Shown here in pieces: positions 63,170-64,000 of a DNA stretch of 64,000 nucleotides. The position numbers and the translations under genes are program-made. The notes under the pieces are model-generated. The model did no database searches. It saw nothing but the letters and a program-made list of their open reading frames with translations, and was not told the origin of the DNA. The stretch's first letter is position 1; the number at the start of each line of letters is the position of its first letter. The DNA comes from Piscinibacter gummiphilus. GTDB lineage: Bacteria > Pseudomonadota > Gammaproteobacteria > Burkholderiales > Burkholderiaceae_C. Where the stretch lies: positions 434,001 to 498,000 of the forward strand of contig NZ_CP015118.1 of the NCBI RefSeq assembly GCF_002116905.1, read 5' to 3'.

Positions 63170-63484
63170 ATGGACATCATCTCGCCGACCATCATCAACC
63201 TCATCATCTTCGTGCTGGCCATCTACGTGGGTTACCACGTGGTGTGGACGGTCACGCCGGCCCTGCACACACCGCTGATGGCGGTGACGAACGCCATCTC
63301 GGCGATCGTGATCGTGGGGGCGATGCTCGCGGCGGCCCTCACCGAGACGGGCCTCGGCAAGACGATGGGCGTGCTCGCCGTGGCGCTCGCCGCGGTCAAC
63401 GTGTTCGGCGGGTTCCTGGTGACCCGGCGCATGCTGGAGATGTTCAAGAAGAAGGACAAGAAGAAGGACGGGGTGTCGGCATGA
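63170..63484 (+). CDS. pntAB: NAD(P) transhydrogenase subunit alpha part 2 (PntAB)
   Basis: 104-residue membrane subunit with about three TM helices: IINLIIFVLAIYVGYHVVW, ISAIVIVGAMLAAALTE and GVLAVALAAVNVFGGFLV, ending KKKDKKKDG. It completes the alpha chain whose soluble part is PntAA. The stop overlaps the pntB start as ATGA (63481-63484). Confidence 0.93.
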   Translation: MDIISPTIINLIIFVLAIYVGYHVVWTVTPALHTPLMAVTNAISAIVIVGAMLAAALTETGLGKTMGVLAVALAAVNVFGGFLVTRRMLEMFKKKDKKKDGVSA

Positions 63485-64000
63485 GCATGAACCTCGTCAC
63501 GCTGCTGTACCTCGTCGCCAGCGTCTTCTTCATCCAGGCCCTGAAGGGCCTGAGCCACCCCACCACGTCCATCCGTGGCAACGTGTTCGGCATGCTGGGC
63601 ATGGCCATCGCCGTGCTCACCACCGGCGCGCTGATCTGGAAGATCGCGGGCCAGCTGGGCGCCTCGCCCGTCGGGGGCCTCGCCTGGGTGCTGCTGGGCC
63701 TGCTGGCCGGCGGCACGCTCGGCACCGTGATGGCCAAGCGGGTCGAGATGACCAAGATGCCCGAGCTGGTGGCCTTCATGCACAGCATGATCGGCCTCGC
63801 CGCGGTGTTCATCGCGGTGGCCGCGGCCGTCGAGCCGTGGGCGTTCCACATCTCGGCCAAGGGCGAGGGCATCCCGCTCGGCAACCGCCTCGAGCTCGCG
63901 CTCGGCGCGGCCATCGGCGCCATCACCTTCAGCGGTTCGGTGATCGCCTTCGGCAAGCTGTCGGGCAAGTACAAGTTCCGGCTGTTCCAGGGCGCCCCGG
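63481..64000 (+). CDS. pntB: NAD(P) transhydrogenase subunit beta PntB (partial, 3' end outside window)
   Basis: Start ATG at 63481, overlapping the pntAB stop. About 173 codons are present: TM segments from MNLVTLLYLVASVFFIQAL through VGGLAWVLLGLLAGGTLG and LELALGAAIGAITFSGSVIA. These are the dII membrane helices; the NADP-binding dIII domain lies beyond the window. Confidence 0.92.
   Translation, partial: MSMNLVTLLYLVASVFFIQALKGLSHPTTSIRGNVFGMLGMAIAVLTTGALIWKIAGQLGASPVGGLAWVLLGLLAGGTLGTVMAKRVEMTKMPELVAFMHSMIGLAAVFIAVAAAVEPWAFHISAKGEGIPLGNRLELALGAAIGAITFSGSVIAFGKLSGKYKFRLFQGAP

Overview
The window is about 64 kb of a high-GC (roughly 70% by eye) chromosome with tightly packed genes, many 4-base ATGA/GTGA overlaps and no rRNA, tRNA, CRISPR array or insertion sequence that I can see. 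Gene content points to a Burkholderiales betaproteobacterium of the Rhizobacter/Methylibium kind: an llpE-type RND efflux operon with divergent LysR gene, ExeA/GspA-GspB, a three-part PntAA/PntAB/PntB transhydrogenase, PEP-CTERM and HAF-repeat protein, many LysR regulators, and a RoxA/RoxB-like diheme cytochrome of the class that cleaves rubber. The genus is inference.

Layout. 1-3.7 kb: an operon of two related substrate-binding proteins flanking an isochorismatase-fold hydrolase, divergent from a LysR gene, with two matching 17-bp palindromes between them. 3.8-10.1 kb: RoxA-like diheme cytochrome, alpha/beta hydrolase, ketopantoate-reductase-like enzyme, a second diheme (MauG/CcpA-like) cytochrome and an EamA exporter. 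10.2-11.8 kb: a low-GC insert carrying two genes, a TIR protein and a two-TM plus macro-domain protein, which I read as a type II Thoeris anti-phage system (thsB-thsA). 11.8-18 kb: AraC regulator, TerB-like protein, AidB-like acyl-CoA dehydrogenase, and a divergent nuclease-helicase fusion plus exonuclease III (DNA repair group). 18-26 kb: DeoR/MFS pair, PEP-CTERM HAF protein, DJ-1/PfpI protein, SGNH esterase, two LysR genes and an SDR. 26-31.7 kb: GspA/GspB, small membrane and EF-hand proteins, amidotransferase, AhpD-like protein, AraC regulator. 31.6-37.6 kb: a lone Liv-type binding protein divergent from a complete branched-chain amino-acid-type ABC operon (SBP, LivH, LivM, LivG, LivF). 37.6-40.5 kb: acyltransferase remnant, ATP-dependent DNA ligase and its associated MBL exonuclease. 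41-42.3 kb: XRE/AbiEii-like antitoxin-toxin pair with a long operator dyad. 42.3-50.1 kb: RND efflux operon (lipase-like pseudoenzyme, adaptor, pump, outer-membrane channel) with its divergent LysR regulator. 50.2-53.8 kb: patatin type Vd autotransporter, outer-membrane barrel, membrane protein. 53.9-59.9 kb: multiheme cytochromes, a GGDEF-EAL sensor coupled to a cupredoxin, and a CAP-domain lipoprotein. 59.8-64 kb: mnmA, nudJ and pntAA-panD-pntAB-pntB (pntB cut by the window edge).

The most notable items are the Thoeris type II pair, the RoxA-like cytochrome, the LlpE-like hydrolase that has lost its catalytic Ser and His, the palindrome-controlled AbiEii pair, and panD sitting inside the transhydrogenase operon. 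Function calls come from recognising motifs and family sequence patterns; no database search was run.
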